A stretch of DNA of 64,000 nucleotides from Elephas maximus indicus. Lineage: Eukaryota > Chordata > Mammalia > Proboscidea > Elephantidae. The DNA lies in the NCBI RefSeq assembly GCF_024166365.1, contig NC_064838.1:75780001-75844000 (forward strand), in the 5' to 3' direction. The stretch's first letter is position 1. Each line of letters begins with the position of its first letter. Both the position numbers and the translations under genes were made by a program. Below, one piece after another: positions 37,431 through 49,344 of this stretch. The notes under the pieces are model-generated. The model searched no databases. It was not told where the DNA came from and was given only the letters and a program-made list of their open reading frames with translations.

Positions 37431-37597
37431 AAAAAACCAAACCCATTACCATCGAGTCGAGTAGATTCCAACTCGTAAGGACCCTGCAAGACAGAGTAGA
37501 GCTGCCCCATTGGGTTTCCAGGGAGCAGCTGGTGGATTCAAACTGCTAACATTTTGGTTAAGAGCCATGATCTTCACCACTGTACCACCAAGGCTCC
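37431..37597 (+). repeat. AfroSINE shared with module 1
   Basis: Same insertion as 14785-14948, here with clearer flanking repeats gtatttgaacta and gtatttaaacta. It ends 'ctgtaccaccaaggctcc'. Confidence 0.9.
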
Positions 37598-38500
37598 GTA
37601 TTTAAACTAGAGGGTTTAAAACTGTGTCAAGGTGTAAAGAAAAAATGCCTGTTACGTCTGGAAGTTTGATACGTGCTTTTAAGTGTGAATATTTTAAAAT
37701 TATGACAACTTTACGTACATATCTTTTTGTATATATACAAAATTATGACAACCATATTTATATATATACAAAAATAAACTAGCAATCAGGAAGTACCTTG
37801 CCTACTGTCACTTAGAGAGACATAAAACTGTTATTGTTATGTACTGTAGAGGTTACTTCTGTTACTATGGAATTTTCATTTCTCTTTGTAAAAAGCCATG
37901 CTCTTATAAAAAGAAGTTAAATGATTTTTTTTTCTAGAAAGGTGTAAATTAGTGGTTTAAGTTGAAAGTGTATTAATTCTTTTAGTTTTTATAGTATCAA
38001 ATCTTTGAGGAATTAGACTATACTGGATACTTTACATACTGATTTTCTTTCATGTAAATAACTTAGCTGGCCAATAGAATATTTATTTCAGTGAAATCCA
38101 GCATTGATTATTACTAAGATTAAGGGCACTAGACCTTGCAGAAAATAAGTAGTTAAAAAAGATTTAGATATAAACTATCTTTACCACTATATTCTTCAAC
38201 AGCTGTGCCTTTATTAATCTACAGCTTCAAAAATGATAGAACTCTTGAATCACTTAGACATATAGAGTGCTCATTACAGCTGGTTTCTAAAAGAAAGCTC
38301 AAAATTCTTCTGCACATGTTCTTTTCTCTCAACCAAATCAAAATAAATGAGATCAGCTTGTCTACATTTGAGGTTTAGTAATTCAATGATTTTCTGCAAC
38401 AATAAGTAGTCCTAAAGATTGTGTTTGAATCTACATATGTACTCTTCTGTCTTGGGTTTGTCTTTAACCATAAGTGCTCGGAAATCTGAGGAATCAATGT
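37598..38500. other. Intergenic sequence, no gene seen
   Basis: Non-coding, aligning with 14949-15840. A short internal 'atatatacaaaa' duplication lies near 37725-37775. Confidence 0.5.
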
Positions 38501-38501
38501 T

Positions 38502-38690
38502 TTGTTTTTTTTTTTTTCCATTGAAAAATCTTTTCTTTTTCTCCTTTTCCTTCCCTTTCTTTCTCTTTCCTTCTCTCCCCTCCTCTCCTCCCATCTTCTC
38601 TCTTCTCCTCTTTTATCTTTTCATCTATTCTCCCCTTTCCCCTTCTTTTGCTTTCATTTCCTTTTCTTTTTTTACTCTTTATTTTCTAGG
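38502..38690 (+). repeat. Polypyrimidine (T/C) tract, module 2 copy
   Basis: Counterpart of 15841-16046; T/C-rich over about 190 bases. Open frames through it (105 and 117 codons) are low-complexity artefacts. Confidence 0.9.
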
Positions 38691-39189
38691 ATGGGCTCTG
38701 TGTCTATTTGTAGTGGTTTCCCAAGAAGCCTCCTGAGTAAGTTCAGGAAGCCTCAGAGGTTGGCTTTCCAGTATTCTTTCACGAGAAGAAATCTTTCTGA
38801 AGATTTCATAAGAATGCTATCCCCACTTAACACATTAATACCCCTATTATTGTGAATATTAATTTCTTAAATATAATTTCTCTGCTTCCTGATTTGATTC
38901 TTCTTTTCTTTCATTTTCTACTCTTTAGGCCTCCATATGATGCATGGGTACAAGTTTTTCCTTTTTTTCTGCTTAACTGTCATCAATATACATACCATGA
39001 TAGGTAGATATTATGACACATATGTAACAAAATAGATAATTCTTAAAATGTAGTTTTATTCTATGCCCAAAATTGTGTGTCTGTGAGTTATAGGTATATA
39101 ATATTCTTTTTATAAGTAATACACTTATTACTAATGTGACAAAGATCCAGGTGATTTGTTCTGATCGAATGCCCATAAAGAAACATTCA
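38691..39189. other. Intergenic sequence, no gene seen
   Basis: Aligns with 16047-16529. Confidence 0.5.
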
Positions 39190-39435
39190 AGAACAATAAT
39201 AAAAAGCTATGATTTTTTGATTCTTCATCAGGATCCAGGGAGTGCTCTAGGCCCTTTACATGTAAAAACACACACACGAAAACTTCAGAGACAGATACGA
39301 TTGGTTTCCCCATGCACAAATTATGAAACTGAGGCACAAAGAGGTTTATGAAGTTGCTCAGGGTCACCGGGATATTAATTGGCGAAGGGGAAATTCCTAT
39401 ACAGACAGTATTGCTCTGTAGTGCACATTAGTCTT
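39190..39435 (-). repeat. MIR SINE, antisense (module 2, uninterrupted)
   Basis: Reverse-complement MIR: 'gatccagggagtgctctagg', 'gaaactgaggcacaaagagg', 'agttgctcagggtcaccggg'. It shows the ancestral state without the AfroSINE present in module 1. Confidence 0.85.
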
Positions 39436-40480
39436 CACTGTGCTGTGCTCTCTCCTCAAGGAAGCCCTGGGCTGTACAAAGGCGCACACTCAGTGGGAAA
39501 ACTTACCCAATATTTGGCCACAGTAATGATCCAATTCCAACACTCGCTAGCATTTTTAAAGTAACATCAACGAGCTTGGAGATTGTTGTTTAATTAAAAA
39601 TATACAAATAGAAGTACCCAGCAGAATAAAATAAGATGGGCTTTCACTGATAGTATCATTTATCAAAGACAGTTGGTCTAGGAAGGATTCTAAGATCATC
39701 TTGTTTAAACCCTTTATTTTCCAGTGAGTAAATTGAGTCAGACTTGTGACTAAATTTAGAAAATGACTAAAGCTCATATTTTCTTACACTGTTTGGGCTT
39801 TTCCTTTGAGTATGTTCCTTTTTGGAATCTTGTCAGTGATGTTCTTAAATTTGACCACTCTCATTGCCTAAGAAGCATTATATACAAAACCCCATTCCAC
39901 TGTCTTCTACCTTTCTTTACAGTGTCTATTTTCTCCCCCATCACTGCCCAGTTTACCCCCAATTGGTATGAAAATAGTGGCTGCTAAGGTACTAGTTGGT
40001 AATTGTTATGTGTCAGTTAACTTCAGTTCAAAAATTTTTGCTTCAAATATGGGTCGTATTGTAAGGGTACTCACCACAAATCCTACCAACTTAAAGTGCT
40101 GACTGTATGTCAGTAGAGTGTAGAAATGTGTTAAGAGTTGTGGAATAAGCAAAGAGGAAATAGAAAAGATTATGGATGCTTAAGAAAAGAGCAATCTATA
40201 CCCAAATAATTGCTACAGGGAATAGTGTGCTAAATAATTTTATAGTGATCTGATACATTTCAAAGTCCAGGCTCTTCAAATTTAGTGAGAGATTCATAAA
40301 GACTGAACAACCTTTGAGGCAGGAAGGCCCACACTTCTAATAGTGGAATGTCATAATATGTACGACATATTCCTGAAGAGGGGTTATTTTTGGTGCTATT
40401 ATTTTGTTTTATATAGATTACACTGTAAAGGTACTCATCACAAATATTATCAACTCTAAGTACTGATTCTATTTCAATTT
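39436..40480. other. Intergenic sequence upstream of type B OR 2
   Basis: Non-coding. It includes about 270 bases (near 39760-40040) with no match in module 1 that I could see, so there is an indel between modules here. No gene recognised. Confidence 0.45.
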
Positions 40481-40489
40481 ATTAATTTA

Positions 40490-40615
40490 GAGTTTACCTT
40501 CACCACCAGAGAATAAGTTTCTTGAGAGCAGAAACCCTTTCCCTCTTTGTCATTGCTAACCTCTGTACCAAGCACGGTCATGTTTAAAAAAGGAATATTA
40601 AATGAATGAAAGTCT
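40490..40615 (+). repeat. Likely L2/MIR-class remnant (module 2)
   Basis: Counterpart of 17810-17930, with 'tttcttgagagcagaaaccc' and 'tattaaatgaatgaaag'. Confidence 0.45.
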
Positions 40616-40919
40616 GTTAGGCCTCTGACTGATCTTCTCTACAGAAGGTCCACTAAGATTTAGAGATAGAACTTGTTATTCATAGGCGCAATGCAGTCTT
40701 CTGAAAAGAAGTAGAATTGTTAAAGGAAGACATATTAGGATCTTTGGAAGAGAACCTCAGTAGACATTCTTAAACGTTTATTATGTATAAGCCACTGTAG
40801 AAGGGTAACACTGAAGTGCTCCATGACCTAATGGACATATTCATAGTGATGTTCATGATTTCATTACAGGCTTGTTCTCTTGAGCGCCCATCTCTGAAAC
40901 AGGTCTTGCAGAAGAATAA

Positions 40920-41906
40920 ATGGGACACAGTAACAATGTAACAGAATTTGTCCTCCTGGGACTCACTCAGGATCCTGAGGGCCAAAAAGTGTTATTTGTC
41001 ATGTTTCTGCTCATCTACATTGTCACAATGGTGGGCAACCTGATCATTGTCATGACTGTTATTGTCAGCCCATCCCTTGGCTCTCCCATGTACTTCTTCC
41101 TTGCCTATCTGTCACTCATGGATGCTGTTTATTCCACTGCCATTTCGCCCAAAATGATTCTAGACTTACTCTGTGATAAAAAGACTATTTCCTTCCCAGC
41201 TTGCATGGGCCAGCTCTTCATAGGACACTTATCTGGTGGTACTGAGGTCTTTCTTCTGGTGGCAATGGCCTATGACCGCTATGTGGCCATCTGTAAGCCA
41301 CTGCATTACTTGACCATCATGAATCGACAGGTTTGCATTCTGTTGCTGGTGGTGGTCTGCGTTGGAGGATTTTTACACTCTTTGGTTCAACTTCTCTTTG
41401 TGTACAGCCTCCCCTTCTGTGGCCCCAATGTCATTGATCACTTCAGCTGTGACATGTACCCATTATTGGAACTTGCTTGCACCGACACCTATTTTATAGG
41501 ACTCACTGTTGTTGCCAATGATGGAGCCATCTGTATGGTAATTTTTATCCTTCTACTAATCTCCTATGGGGTCATCCTAAGCTCCCTGAAGACTTACAGT
41601 CAGGAAGGGAGGCACAAAGCCCTGTCTACCTGCAGCTCCCACATCACAGTAGTTGTCCTCTTTTTTGTCCCCTGTATTTTCTTGTATGTTAGACCTGTTT
41701 CCAACTTTCCCATTGACAAATCCATGACTGTGCTGTATACAGTTATCACTCCCATGTTGAATCCTCTGATATACACCTTGAGAAATTCTGAGATGAAAAA
41801 TGCTATGGAAAAAATCTTAAGTAAAAGGTTAACTACAGGTAGAGTAAAAATGTGTACCCATACTGAAAATATCATTGCTAATTCTAAAGCAAGAAATAGG
41901 CAATAA
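40920..41906 (+). CDS. OR4A: Olfactory receptor, family 4 subfamily A-like (type B copy 2), intact
   Basis: Encodes a 328-residue odorant receptor with all the usual family marks: NNVT sequon, GN of TM1, [10 protein letters not shown], Cys95, [15 protein letters not shown] (116-130), ECL2 cysteines 167/177/187, ISYGVIL of TM5, KALSTCSSH and [12 protein letters not shown]. By eye it differs from the module 1 copy at about 33 of 328 positions, eight of them in the tail. It keeps the canonical MAYDRY, and has Cys at position 147 where copy 1 has the TM4 Trp. The tail ends [15 protein letters not shown], four residues shorter than copy 1. Start and upstream context match copy 1. A 6.2-kb L1 begins 180 bp after the stop and splits the AT-rich segment that could hold the poly(A) signal, so transcript ends may differ from copy 1. 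Resemblance to human OR4A5/15/16 is from memory. Confidence 0.94.
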   Translation: MGHSNNVTEFVLLGLTQDPEGQKVLFVMFLLIYIVTMVGNLIIVMTVIVSPSLGSPMYFFLAYLSLMDAVYSTAISPKMILDLLCDKKTISFPACMGQLFIGHLSGGTEVFLLVAMAYDRYVAICKPLHYLTIMNRQVCILLLVVVCVGGFLHSLVQLLFVYSLPFCGPNVIDHFSCDMYPLLELACTDTYFIGLTVVANDGAICMVIFILLLISYGVILSSLKTYSQEGRHKALSTCSSHITVVVLFFVPCIFLYVRPVSNFPIDKSMTVLYTVITPMLNPLIYTLRNSEMKNAMEKILSKRLTTGRVKMCTHTENIIANSKARNRQ

Positions 41907-42814
41907 ATGATCACAATGAACGATTAAGTCAATTCAATGGATTCTCCATGAATACTTCACTGTATTAATGTAAAGATTTCCAAAATGTAGAATAAATTAC
42001 TCTTTGAGGTTAGAATTAAACTAATAGAGTTATTCTGGAGGCTAGATAAAGGGCATATATATTTTTAATGTTATAAATAAAAATAGGAGGCTGAGCCAAG
42101 ATGGCAGAATAGACAGGCACTTCCAGCGAGCCCTTTTTACAACGAAGACCAGAAAAAGAAAGTGAAACAAGTATATTTGTGACAAGCTGGGAGCCCTGAG
42201 CTTCAAAGACAAGCTTAGAAAATGAACTGCCTATTAAACAAGGTCTTCACCTACCCACATCAGGGACCTAAGGACTCGTAGCTCCACTCAGGTCACCCAG
42301 CCACCCGTGACAGGGGTCCAAGGATAACTGGTACCTCCCAGTCCTTACAACCAAAAACTTTGGGTGCCCACATTCCATCTGTAGAGTCCACCCACTTCAC
42401 GCTCTAGGGAATAGGGACGCACTTTCGTCAGAAGCACTCGTGGGTTGGTTCTCAGCCCTCTACCTTGTTCAGAGTGTGACCCCCTCCTGCAATCAGATTC
42501 TGGTACATACACTAATCACCCTTCCCCTCTAAGGCTGTAGGACAGAGCCTGTACCACACACTTGATGGTCAGCTACCTGGAAACCTGAGCTGAATTCATA
42601 CAAGAAAAGTGAATACGTTTCTAGACTGATACACCTCATAACAGCTCTAGCCATCTGGACTCAGGACATCAGAACTCCAAGGGCAAAAATAATCAAGCTA
42701 GCTCACTCAAGTAACCCATTTGGGTATATCAAAACAAAACAAAACAAGAACCTACGACACAGTAAGCAAGCATAAACTAATACAATAAATAAACTAATAA
42801 ACTGATACTTATAG

Positions 42815-43230
42815 ATGGCTCGAAGACAGCAGTCAATATCGAGTCACATAAAGAAACAGACCATGATCACCTCAACAAGCTCTCAAAGCAAAGAATCCAG
42901 GGATCTTCTAGATGAAAGTGTATTCCTGGAATTACCAGAGACAGAAAACAAAACATTAATGTACAGAACCCTTCGAGGCATCAGTAAGGAATTGAGGAAA
43001 TACACAGAGCAAGCCAAGGAACACACAGATAATGCAATTGAAGAAATAAGAGGGATTATTCAGGAACATAATGAAAAATTTAATAAACTGGAAAAATCCA
43101 TGGACAGACACCAATCAGAAATTCAGAAGATTAACAATAAAATTACAGAATTAGACAACTCAATAGAAAGTCAGAGGAGCAGAACTCAGCAAGTAGAAGC
43201 CAGAATTTCTGAACTCGAAAATAAATAAAT
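42815..43230 (+). pseudogene. L1 ORF1 fragment
   Basis: 137 codons of L1 ORF1p, the RNA-binding trimer protein. It has the N-terminal basic segment, then a long heptad-patterned coiled coil (about residues 45-137, with EIQKINNKITELDNSIE). It stops early at 43228. ORF1 similarity resumes at about 43370-43540 in another frame (ENTERIVEDSLAENLP, then KRISPRHIIIKLAETKDKER) until the AfroSINE. Broken by at least a stop, a frame change and the SINE. Confidence 0.85.
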
Positions 43231-43543
43231 TGGCATTAATATATTTGAAGAAAAACTAGACAAAAGAACTAAAAAAATGAAGGAACCTTAAGAATCATGT
43301 GGGACTCTATCGAGAGAAATAACCTACAAGTGATTGGAGTACCAGAACAGGGGAGGCATAACAGAAAATACAGAGAGAATTGTTGAAGATTCTTTGGCAG
43401 AAAACCTCCCTTATATCGTGAAAGATGAGACGATATCTATCCAAGATGCTCATCGAACTTCACATAAGGTAGATCTTAAGAGAATATCACCAAGACATAT
43501 TATAATCAAACTTGCCGAAACCAAAGATAAAGAGAGAATTATA

Positions 43544-43707
43544 ACCCAAAAAAACCCAGTGCCGTCGAGTCGATTCTGACTCATAGAGACCCTATAGGAC
43601 AGAGTAGAACTGCCCCATAGAGTTTCCAAGGGGTGCCTGGCGGATTCGAACTGCTGACGCTCTGGTTAGCGGCCGTAGCACTTAACCACTATGCCACCAG
43701 GGTTTCC
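43544..43707 (+). repeat. AfroSINE inside L1 ORF1
   Basis: The best-preserved AfroSINE in the window: 'aacccagtgccgtcgagtcg' start and 'ccaccagggtttcc' end. Flanked by aattata on both sides (43537-43543, 43708-43714). It is younger than the L1 that it interrupts. Confidence 0.95.
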
Positions 43708-43858
43708 AATTATAAGAGCAGGGAGGGATAAACAAAAAGTCACTTACAAAGGAGAGCCAAAAAGAATAAGCTTGGACTACTTGGCAGAAACTGACAAAAG
43801 AAAAACAGGAGAGGAGGCAAATAACCTGAAAAAGAAGTGAGATGGGCAATATTACAAC

Positions 43859-44760
43859 AGGCCCAACTGAAAGTGTGCGTCAGCGTTGTATTCTTTCACC
43901 ATATGTATTTAATCTGTATGCTGAGCAGATAACCCGAGAAGCTGGGTTATATGAAGAATGGGGCATCAGGATTGGAGGAAGACTCATTAACAACCTGTGT
44001 TATGCAGATGGACACAACCTTGCTTGCTGAAAGTGAAGATGATCTGAAGCACTTACTAATGAAGATCAAAGAACACAGCCTTCAGTATGGATTACACCGC
44101 AACATAAAGAAAACCAAAATCCTCACAACTGGACCAATGAGCAACATCTTGATGAATGGAGAAAAGATTGAAGTTGACAATGAATTCATTTTACTTGGAT
44201 CCACAATCAACAGTCATGGAAGCAGCAGTCAAGAAATCAAAAGACGCATTGCATTGGGCAAATCTGCTGCAAATGAACTCTTCAAAGTGTTGAAGAGCAA
44301 AGATGTCACCCTGAAGACTAAGGTGCGCCTGACCCAAGCCATGGTATTTTCGACCACATCATATGCATGTGAAAGCTGGACAGTGAATAAGTTGATGCTT
44401 TTGAATTGTGGTGTTGTTGAAGAATATTGAATATACCATGGACTGCCAAAAGAACGAACAATTCTGTCTTAGAAGAAGTGCTCCTTAGAGGCAAGGATGG
44501 CAAAACTGCGTCTTATGTACTTTGGACATGTTGTCAGGAGGGATCAGTCCCTGGAGAAGGACATCATGCTTGGCAGAGTACAGGGTCAGTGGAAAAGAGG
44601 AAGACCCTCAACAAGGTGTATTGACACAGTGGCTGCAACAATGAGCTTAAGCATAACAACGATTGTAAGGATGGCTAAGGACCGGCAGTGTTTCATTCTG
44701 TTGTGCATAGGGTCGCTATGAGTCAAAACCAACTCAACACCACCTAACAGCAACAACAAA
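43859..44760 (+). mobile_element. RTE LINE 3' half, sense, nested in L1
   Basis: Starts at reverse-transcriptase motif B (VRQRCILSPYVFNLYAEQI). It continues through a YAD motif C with the second Asp lost (CYADGHNLAC in that frame), then the frame from 43951 to 44430 carrying the post-RT region (KTKILTTGPMSN, SCGSSSQEIKRRI-like) and the C-terminal YFGHVVRRDQSLEKDIM. Ends with caacaacaaa. 5' truncated, with at least two frame changes. Confidence 0.85.
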
Positions 44761-45227
44761 TGCTCATCCAAAGACTTCGCCAAAAGAGTAAAAAGACTAT
44801 CTACAGACTGGGAAAATGTTTTTAGCTATGACATTTCTGATGAGTGCCTGATCTCTAAAATCTACATGATACTGCAAAAACTCAACTGGAAAAAGACAAA
44901 TAACCCAATTAAAAAATGAGCAAAAGATATGAATAGACACTTCATAAAGAAGACATTCAGGTAGCTAAGAGATATGTGAGGAAATGTTCGCGATCATTAG
45001 CCATTAGAGAAATGCAGATCAAAACTACAATGATATTTCATCTCACTCCAACAAGGCTGGCATTAATCCAAAAAACACAAAATAATAAAAGTTGGGGAGG
45101 GCTGTGGAGAGATTGGAACACTTATACACTGCTGGTGAGAATTTTAAAATGGTACAACCACTTTGGAAATAGATTTGGTGCTTCCTTAAACAGCTGGAAA
45201 TAGAACTACCATGCGATTCAGCAATCC
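44761..45227 (+). repeat. L1 ORF2 C-terminal region, first copy
   Basis: Matches 46515-46978 in the same L1 insertion (both start tgctcatccaaagacttc and end agcaatcc) but with many differences, at roughly 90% identity by eye. It is stranded between the two RTE pieces. Confidence 0.8.
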
Positions 45228-46392
45228 AAACTGAAGGCTGTGGTCTTTGATCTTCATTAGTAAGTGCTTCAAATCCTCTTCACTTTCAGCAAACAAGGTT
45301 GTGTCATCTGCATAGCGCAGGTTGTTAATGAGTCTTCCTCCAATCCAGAGGCCCGTTTTTCTTTATATAGTCCAGCCTCTCGGATTATTTCCTCAGCGTA
45401 TAGATTGAATAGATATGGTGAAAGAATACAACCCTGATGCTCACCTCTCCTGACTCTTAACCAATCAGTATCCCCTTGTTCTGTCCGAACAACCCCCTCT
45501 TGATCTATGTAAAAGTTCCTCATGAGCACAATTAAGCGTTCTAGAATTCCCATTCTTCTCAGCGTTATCCATAGTTTGTTATGATCCATACAGTCGAATG
45601 CCTTTGCATAGGCAATAAAACACAGGTAAACATCCTTCTGGTATTCTCTGCTTTCAACCAGGATCCATCTGACATCGGCAATGATATTTCTGGTTCCACG
45701 TCCTCTTCTGAAACCGGCCTGAATTTCTGGCAGTTCCCTGTGGATATACTGCTGCCTCCGTTTTTGAATGATCTTCAGCAAAATTTTACTTGCTTGTGAT
45801 ATTAATGATATTGTTCTATAATTTCCACATTTGTTTGGATCAGCTTTCTTGGGAATAGGCATAAATATGTATCTCTCCCAGTCAGTTGGCCAGGAAGCTG
45901 TCTTCCATATTTCTTGGCATAGAAGAGTGAGCACCTCCAGCGCTGCATCTGTTTGTTGAAACATCTCAATTGATATTCCATCAATTCCTGGAACATTGCT
46001 TTTCCCCAATGCCTTCAGAGCAGCTTAGACTTCTTCCTTCAGTACCATCAGTTCCTGATCATATGCCACCTCTTGAGATGGTTGAATATCGACTAATTCA
46101 TTTTGGTATAATGACTCTGTGTATTGCTTCCATCTTCTTTTGATGCTTCCTGCACCGTTTAATATTTTCCCCATGGAATCCTTCAGTATTGCAACTTGAG
46201 GCTTGAATTTTTTCTTCAGTTCTTTCAGCTTGAGAAAAACCAAGCTTGTTCTTCTCTTTTGGTTTTCCATCTCCAGCTCTTTGCACAAGTCATTATAATA
46301 CTTTACATTGTCTTCTGGAGCTGTCCTTTGAAATCTTCTGTTCAGTTTTTTCCTTCATCATTTCTTCCTTTTGCTTTAGCTGCTCGACCTTA
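45228..46392 (-). mobile_element. RTE LINE RT region, antisense, nested in L1
   Basis: The minus strand encodes the RTE reverse transcriptase. About 46288-46025 is the region before it. The 246-codon frame 46009-45269 then has 'GKSNVPGIDGISIEMFQ', motif A (CFIAYAKAFDC), motif B (EHQGCILSPYLFN) and, after a frame change, the YADD codons near 45310-45320. It lacks the 3' end that RTE copies normally keep. This makes it a different copy from the sense piece, and its arrangement suggests rearrangement. Confidence 0.85.
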
Positions 46393-48285
46393 GGAGCCCT
46401 AATACAAGGCATAAACAGTATACAAAACATTGTTAAGAATGCAGAGGAAGAGCTCCTGAAATTCAAACACCTATGCTCATCCAACTCAAGGGCACTGGGT
46501 GGTTTTTGTTTTTATGCTCATCCAAAGACTTCACCAAAAGAGCAAAAAGACTACCTACAGACCGGGAAAAAGTTTTTAGCTATGACATTTCCCATCAGCA
46601 CCTGATCTCTAAAATCTACATGATTACTGCAAAAAATCAACTATAAAAAGAAAAATAACCCAATTAAAAAATGGGCAAATGATATGAACAGACACTTCAC
46701 TAAAGACATTCAGGTAGCTAACAGATACATGAGGAAATGCTCATGGTCATTAGCCGTTAGAGAAATGCAAATCAAAACCACAATGATATTTCATCTTACT
46801 CCAACATGGCTGGCATTAATCCAAAAAACACAAAACAATAAATGTTGGGGAGGCTGTGGAGAGATTGGATCACTTATACACTGCTGGTGGGAATGTAAAA
46901 TGGTACAACCACTTTGGAAATTGATTTGGCACTTCCTTAAAAAGCTAGAAATAGAACTACCATATGACCCAGCAATCCCACTCCTCGGAATATATTGTAG
47001 AGAAATAAGAGCCTTTACATGAACAGATATATGCACACCCATGTTTATTGCAGCACTGGTTACAATAGCAAAAACATGGAAGCAACCAAGGTGCCCATCA
47101 ACGGATGATGGATAAAAAATTATGGTATATTCACACAATGGAATACTACGCATCAATAAAGAACAGTGAGGAATCTGCGAAACATTTCATAACACGGAGG
47201 AACCTGGAAGGCATTATGCAGAGTGAAATGAATCAGTTGCAAAAGGACAAATATTGTATAAGACCACTATTATCAGAACTTGAGAAATAGTTTAAACTGA
47301 GAAGAAAATATTCTTTTGCAGTTACGAGAGGTGGGTAGGAGGGAAGGTGGGAGAGGGGTATTCACTAAGTAGATAGTAGATAGGAACTACTTTAGGTGAC
47401 AGGAAAGACAACACACAATACAGGCAAGGTCAGCACAACTGGATTAAACCAAATGCGAAGAAGTTTCCTGAATAAACTGAATGCTTCGAAGGCCTGCATA
47501 GCAAGGGCAGGCAGGGGTCTGGGGACCATGGTTTCAGGGGACATCTAAGTGAATTGGCATAATAAAATCTATTAAGAAAACATCCTGCTTCCCACTTTGA
47601 AGACTGGTGTTTGGGTCTTAAATGCTAGCAAGTGGCCATCTCAGATGCATCGATGAGTCTCAATCCACCTGGATCAAAGGAGAATGAAGAACACCAAAGA
47701 CACAAGGTAATTACGAGCCCAGGAGACAGAAAGGGCCACATGAACCAGAGACTACATCATCCTGAGACCAGAAGAACTAGAAGGTGCCCAGCTATAACCA
47801 ATGACTGTCCTGACAGGGAATACAACAGAGAACCCCTGAGGGAGCAGGAGAGCAGTGGGATGCAGACCCAAATTCTCATAAAAAATCCAGACTTAATGGT
47901 CTGACTGAGACTAGAAGGACCCCGGTGGTCATGGTCCCCAGACCTTCTGTTGGCCCATGACAGGAACCATTCCCGAAGCCAACTCTTCAGACATGGATTG
48001 GACTGGACAATGGGTTGGAGAGGGATGCTGGTGAGGAGTGAGCTTCTTGGATCAGGTGGACACTTGAGACTACGTTAGCATCTCCTGCCTGGAGGGGAGA
48101 TGAGATGGTAGAGGGGGTTAGAAGCTGGCAAAATGGACACAAAAAGAGAAAGTAGAGGGAGGGAGCGGGCTGTCTCGGGGGAGAGTAATTGGGAGTATGT
48201 AGCAAGGTGTATATAAGTTTTTTGTGTGAGAGTCTGACTTGATTTGTGAAATTTCGCTTAAAGCACAATAAAAATTAGAAAATAA
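46393..48285 (+). repeat. L1 3' end (ORF2 C terminus and 3' UTR)
   Basis: Typical L1 ending: 'gaggctgtggagagattgga', 'actgctggtgggaatgtaaa', 'caatggaatactacgcatca', then a G-rich 3' UTR region near 47310-47360 and the A-rich tail. Part of the insertion described at 42086-48285. Confidence 0.9.
46485..46512 (-). repeat. 28-bp AfroSINE end fragment with target duplication
   Basis: The sequence 'aagggcactgggtggttttt' is the reverse complement of an AfroSINE 5' head. It sits between two perfect copies of tatgctcatccaa (46472-46484 and 46513-46525). This looks like an insertion whose body was lost. Confidence 0.65.
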
Positions 48286-49344
48286 ATAAATAAAAATAAA
48301 ACTAAGCTCACATGGTAATTTTGTTTTTCTGAGTACATACCAGAACAGGACTTTCTTTTAAAAAGAGAAAAAACAAATTACTTTGGAAAATTTTGTGTCA
48401 TTCAAATTAATGAGAAAACAATTTGACCAATACTTAGAACAAATTTCTGAGGGCAAAAGTATGGTTTTAAAATTTTACTGTTCATTATTTATTAGCACAA
48501 CAGCTACTTTGAAGCTCCACTATGCATTTTGTGCTTAAGATTACTTCTGTTCCTCTGTTCAATGTCTGTGCATTTGCAATTCTGCATATTTTAGTGGGAC
48601 ATGATGTTGTGTTTGGTTTGAGACACCATCAGTGAGCAAGTTTGATAGATGGGATGTGGTTGATGAAGAAAACTCATGAGTTCTTGATTAGAGGACAGAT
48701 AGTACTCTTTCACTTTAGATTTGAAAATAATATTAATCTGAGTTATAAACATATTTACATTTTTCCTCATTAGTTATTACGTGCATTTTTTGTGATTCTT
48801 AAAAGATTAGATAGAGCTTCTGATTTTATGTCCATGAAATTGAAGATATGGAAAGAAATGTGTTATTTTGCATAAGCAGCACTTTCCCTAAAAGTTGTAT
48901 TAAACTGAAAGGCTTTTTTTTTATGTAGAGACTTAGTAATGATTTGTTTGGTAAAAAGAAAATTTTGTTTTTTCAATTTTATGTAAAAAAAAAAAAAAAG
49001 AAGTTTTTTTCAGCCTACCGCCCATCCAGGAACATCCCAAAATCAGAAAGCAGAAAGAATTTTCTCAGTGTAGTATGGAACATTATCTATGTTTAACAAG
49101 AGTTTACTTTTCCAACTAAAACATAGACTTTAGAACTTTTCTTATTTTTAAATTTTAGTGTGTAATTTTTCACATATACCCAGCAACATATGCAATTATT
49201 TATAAACCTTGTAGTCTTTTACCTAGATTATCAATATCACTGAAACTACCTGATCGTCCTTCTCTGATGCCATTTTTCCACATCTTCTCAGAATTAATCC
49301 CAATCCTAATTTTTTAATCATAGTTAAAAATAGTTTAATTATGT
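48286..49344. other. Intergenic sequence after the L1 insertion
   Basis: Resumes alignment with 19391-20470 of module 1. Includes a run of about 15 A near 48987-49001. No gene seen. Confidence 0.6.

Larger units (their letters stand above)
42086..48285 (+). mobile_element. L1 LINE insertion with intact ends, rearranged inside
   Basis: A 6200-bp insertion with a perfect 13-bp target duplication, ataaataaaaata, at 42073-42085 and 48286-48298. The empty site is 19391-19403 in module 1. It begins with an L1-type 5' UTR (ggctgagccaagatggcaga) and ends with an A-rich tail (cacaataaaaattagaa). ORF1 starts at 42815. The ORF2 C-terminal end and 3' UTR occupy about 46515-48270. Between them lie two RTE pieces, an AfroSINE, and a second copy of the ORF2 C-terminal region, while most of ORF2 is missing. 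It is a dead element. Confidence 0.9.

Noticed and set aside
45269-46009. 246-codon minus-strand frame as a possible host gene
   Set aside because: RT motifs and wording are those of an RTE LINE nested in an L1, and the YADD region is out of frame.
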